NCBI GenBank assembly: GCA_036274495.1 | Contig: DASUFP010000120.1 | Span: 1-6,791, forward strand | Reading direction: 5' to 3' | DNA from: DASUFP01 sp036274495 | Lineage (GTDB): Bacteria; Bacteroidota; Bacteroidia; AKYH767-A; OLB10 | DNA length: 6,791 nt | Shown: positions 6,026 to 6,791 of the stretch, piece by piece | Layout: the number at the start of each line of letters is the position of its first letter | Numbering within the stretch: the first letter of the stretch is position 1 | The notes under the pieces: generated by a model | What the model saw: the letters and a program-made list of their open reading frames with translations, nothing else | Databases searched by the model: none | What the model was told of the DNA's origin: nothing | Position numbers and translations under genes: made by a program

Positions 6026-6791
6026 ATGCAAGATTCATTTTTCAAAATCCTGTTTAGTCCGCTGGCTGTAAAAATTATCAGCCTCTCGTTGGGTATTTTA
6101 CTTATCTGGATCATCATCCGGATAACCCGAATCCGTCTCTTTTCAAAAATAAAAAATATAGACAACCGGTACCACGCAAATAAAATAAGCGGGTTTGTCG
6201 GCTCTTTGTTGAGTTTATTATTGTTGTTGATTGTTTTCAGCGATAAATTATCAGGCGCAACCATTGCCTTCGGGGTAGCGGGCGCAGGTATAGCATTGGC
6301 ACTTCAGGAGGTAATCGTCAGTTTTGCCGGCTGGCTGGCAATAATGTTTGGAAACTTTTACCGATCGGGCGACAGAATCCAGATGGCGGGTGTAACCGGT
6401 GATGTAATGGACATAGGAGTGCTTCGGACCACTATTATGGAAACTGGACAGTGGGTAGACGGTGATTTGTATAACGGAAGAATTGTAATGGTTGCCAACA
6501 GTTTTGTACTCAAAGAACCGGTTTATAATTATTCGGGGGAATTTCCGTTTTTATGGGATGAAATAAAAATTCCCATCAGCATCGACAGTAACTTTGAGCT
6601 GGCCTCTGAAATGTTGTTGAAAATAGGGAAAGAAGTTGCGGCTGACCTCTCGCAACAATCGAAAGAGAAGTGGAAAAAACTGCAATACAAATACAGGCTT
6701 GAAGAAGCGCAGTCGGAACCAATGGTTTCCCTGACGGCAAATGAAAGCCGGATAGAACTTATACTCCGGTATGTTGTTAATTATAAACGAC
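6026..6791 (+). CDS. MscS-type small-conductance mechanosensitive channel, 3' end cut by the window edge
   Basis: A membrane channel of the MscS family, which opens under membrane tension to release solutes during osmotic downshock. The frame from ATG 6026 stays open to the right edge, showing 255 residues. Membrane helices are at about 13-33, 53-71 and 77-108. The last is the pore-lining TM3 with the Gly/Ala-rich pattern ATIAFGVAGAGIALALQ (78-94), aligned with the LGLALQ-type segment of E. coli MscS. The beta domain follows: FYRSGDRIQMAGVTGDVMDIG (111-131), then TTIMETGQWVDGDL and GRIVMVANSFVLKEPVYNY (151-169). The WVDGDL and GRIV-AN pattern marks a MscS subgroup common in Bacteroidota and other bacteria, not the classic E. 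coli MscS. The residue after the conserved ALQ is Glu95, where E. coli has hinge Gly113. A helical, Lys/Glu-rich segment (about 200-230) follows. The C-terminus is outside the window. Confidence 0.92.
   Translation, partial: MQDSFFKILFSPLAVKIISLSLGILLIWIIIRITRIRLFSKIKNIDNRYHANKISGFVGSLLSLLLLLIVFSDKLSGATIAFGVAGAGIALALQEVIVSFAGWLAIMFGNFYRSGDRIQMAGVTGDVMDIGVLRTTIMETGQWVDGDLYNGRIVMVANSFVLKEPVYNYSGEFPFLWDEIKIPISIDSNFELASEMLLKIGKEVAADLSQQSKEKWKKLQYKYRLEEAQSEPMVSLTANESRIELILRYVVNYKR

Noticed and set aside
6019..6264. 81-codon frame on the minus strand
   Set aside because: It is antisense to the start of the MscS-type gene, whose pore helix and beta domain give clear support to the plus strand.

Overview
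The window looks like ordinary chromosomal DNA from a member of the Bacteroidota, most likely in or near the Bacteroidales/Marinilabiliales. The evidence is the protein sequences (a long-chain polyprenyl synthase of the Bacteroidota type and an IPT/NHL lipoprotein), the presence of TAnnTTTG promoter boxes, and the lack of strong Shine-Dalgarno sequences before most starts. No transposase, integrase, phage gene, CRISPR array, tRNA or rRNA was seen.

Layout from left to right. (1) An rseP-type site-2 protease gene enters from the left edge. Its N-terminus, including the HExxH zinc site, lies outside the window. (2) Three bases after its stop comes a small gene for a secreted protein of unknown function, very probably co-transcribed with rseP. 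(3) Converging on that gene from the other strand is a lipoprotein with an IPT/TIG domain and a six-bladed NHL propeller. A short GC hairpin followed by T residues lies in the 24-bp gap between the two stops. (4) Divergent from the lipoprotein gene is a long-chain all-trans polyprenyl diphosphate synthase, probably making the menaquinone side chain. A TAnnTTTG box for each direction lies in the region between the two genes. (5) After a 67-bp gap containing inverted repeats comes a ClC-family H+/Cl- antiporter. (6) After a 173-bp AT-rich gap comes an MscS-type mechanosensitive channel gene that runs off the right edge.

The genes do not form one obvious pathway. Most have a cell-envelope theme: intramembrane proteolysis, secreted or lipidated proteins, quinone side-chain synthesis, and two ion-conducting proteins (ClC and MscS) that may both help with osmotic or acid stress. 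I found no convincing new biological system. The items most worth a second look are the uncharacterised secreted protein coupled to rseP, the divergent promoter region that bears on the start of the polyprenyl synthase, and the alternative hairpins in front of the ClC gene.
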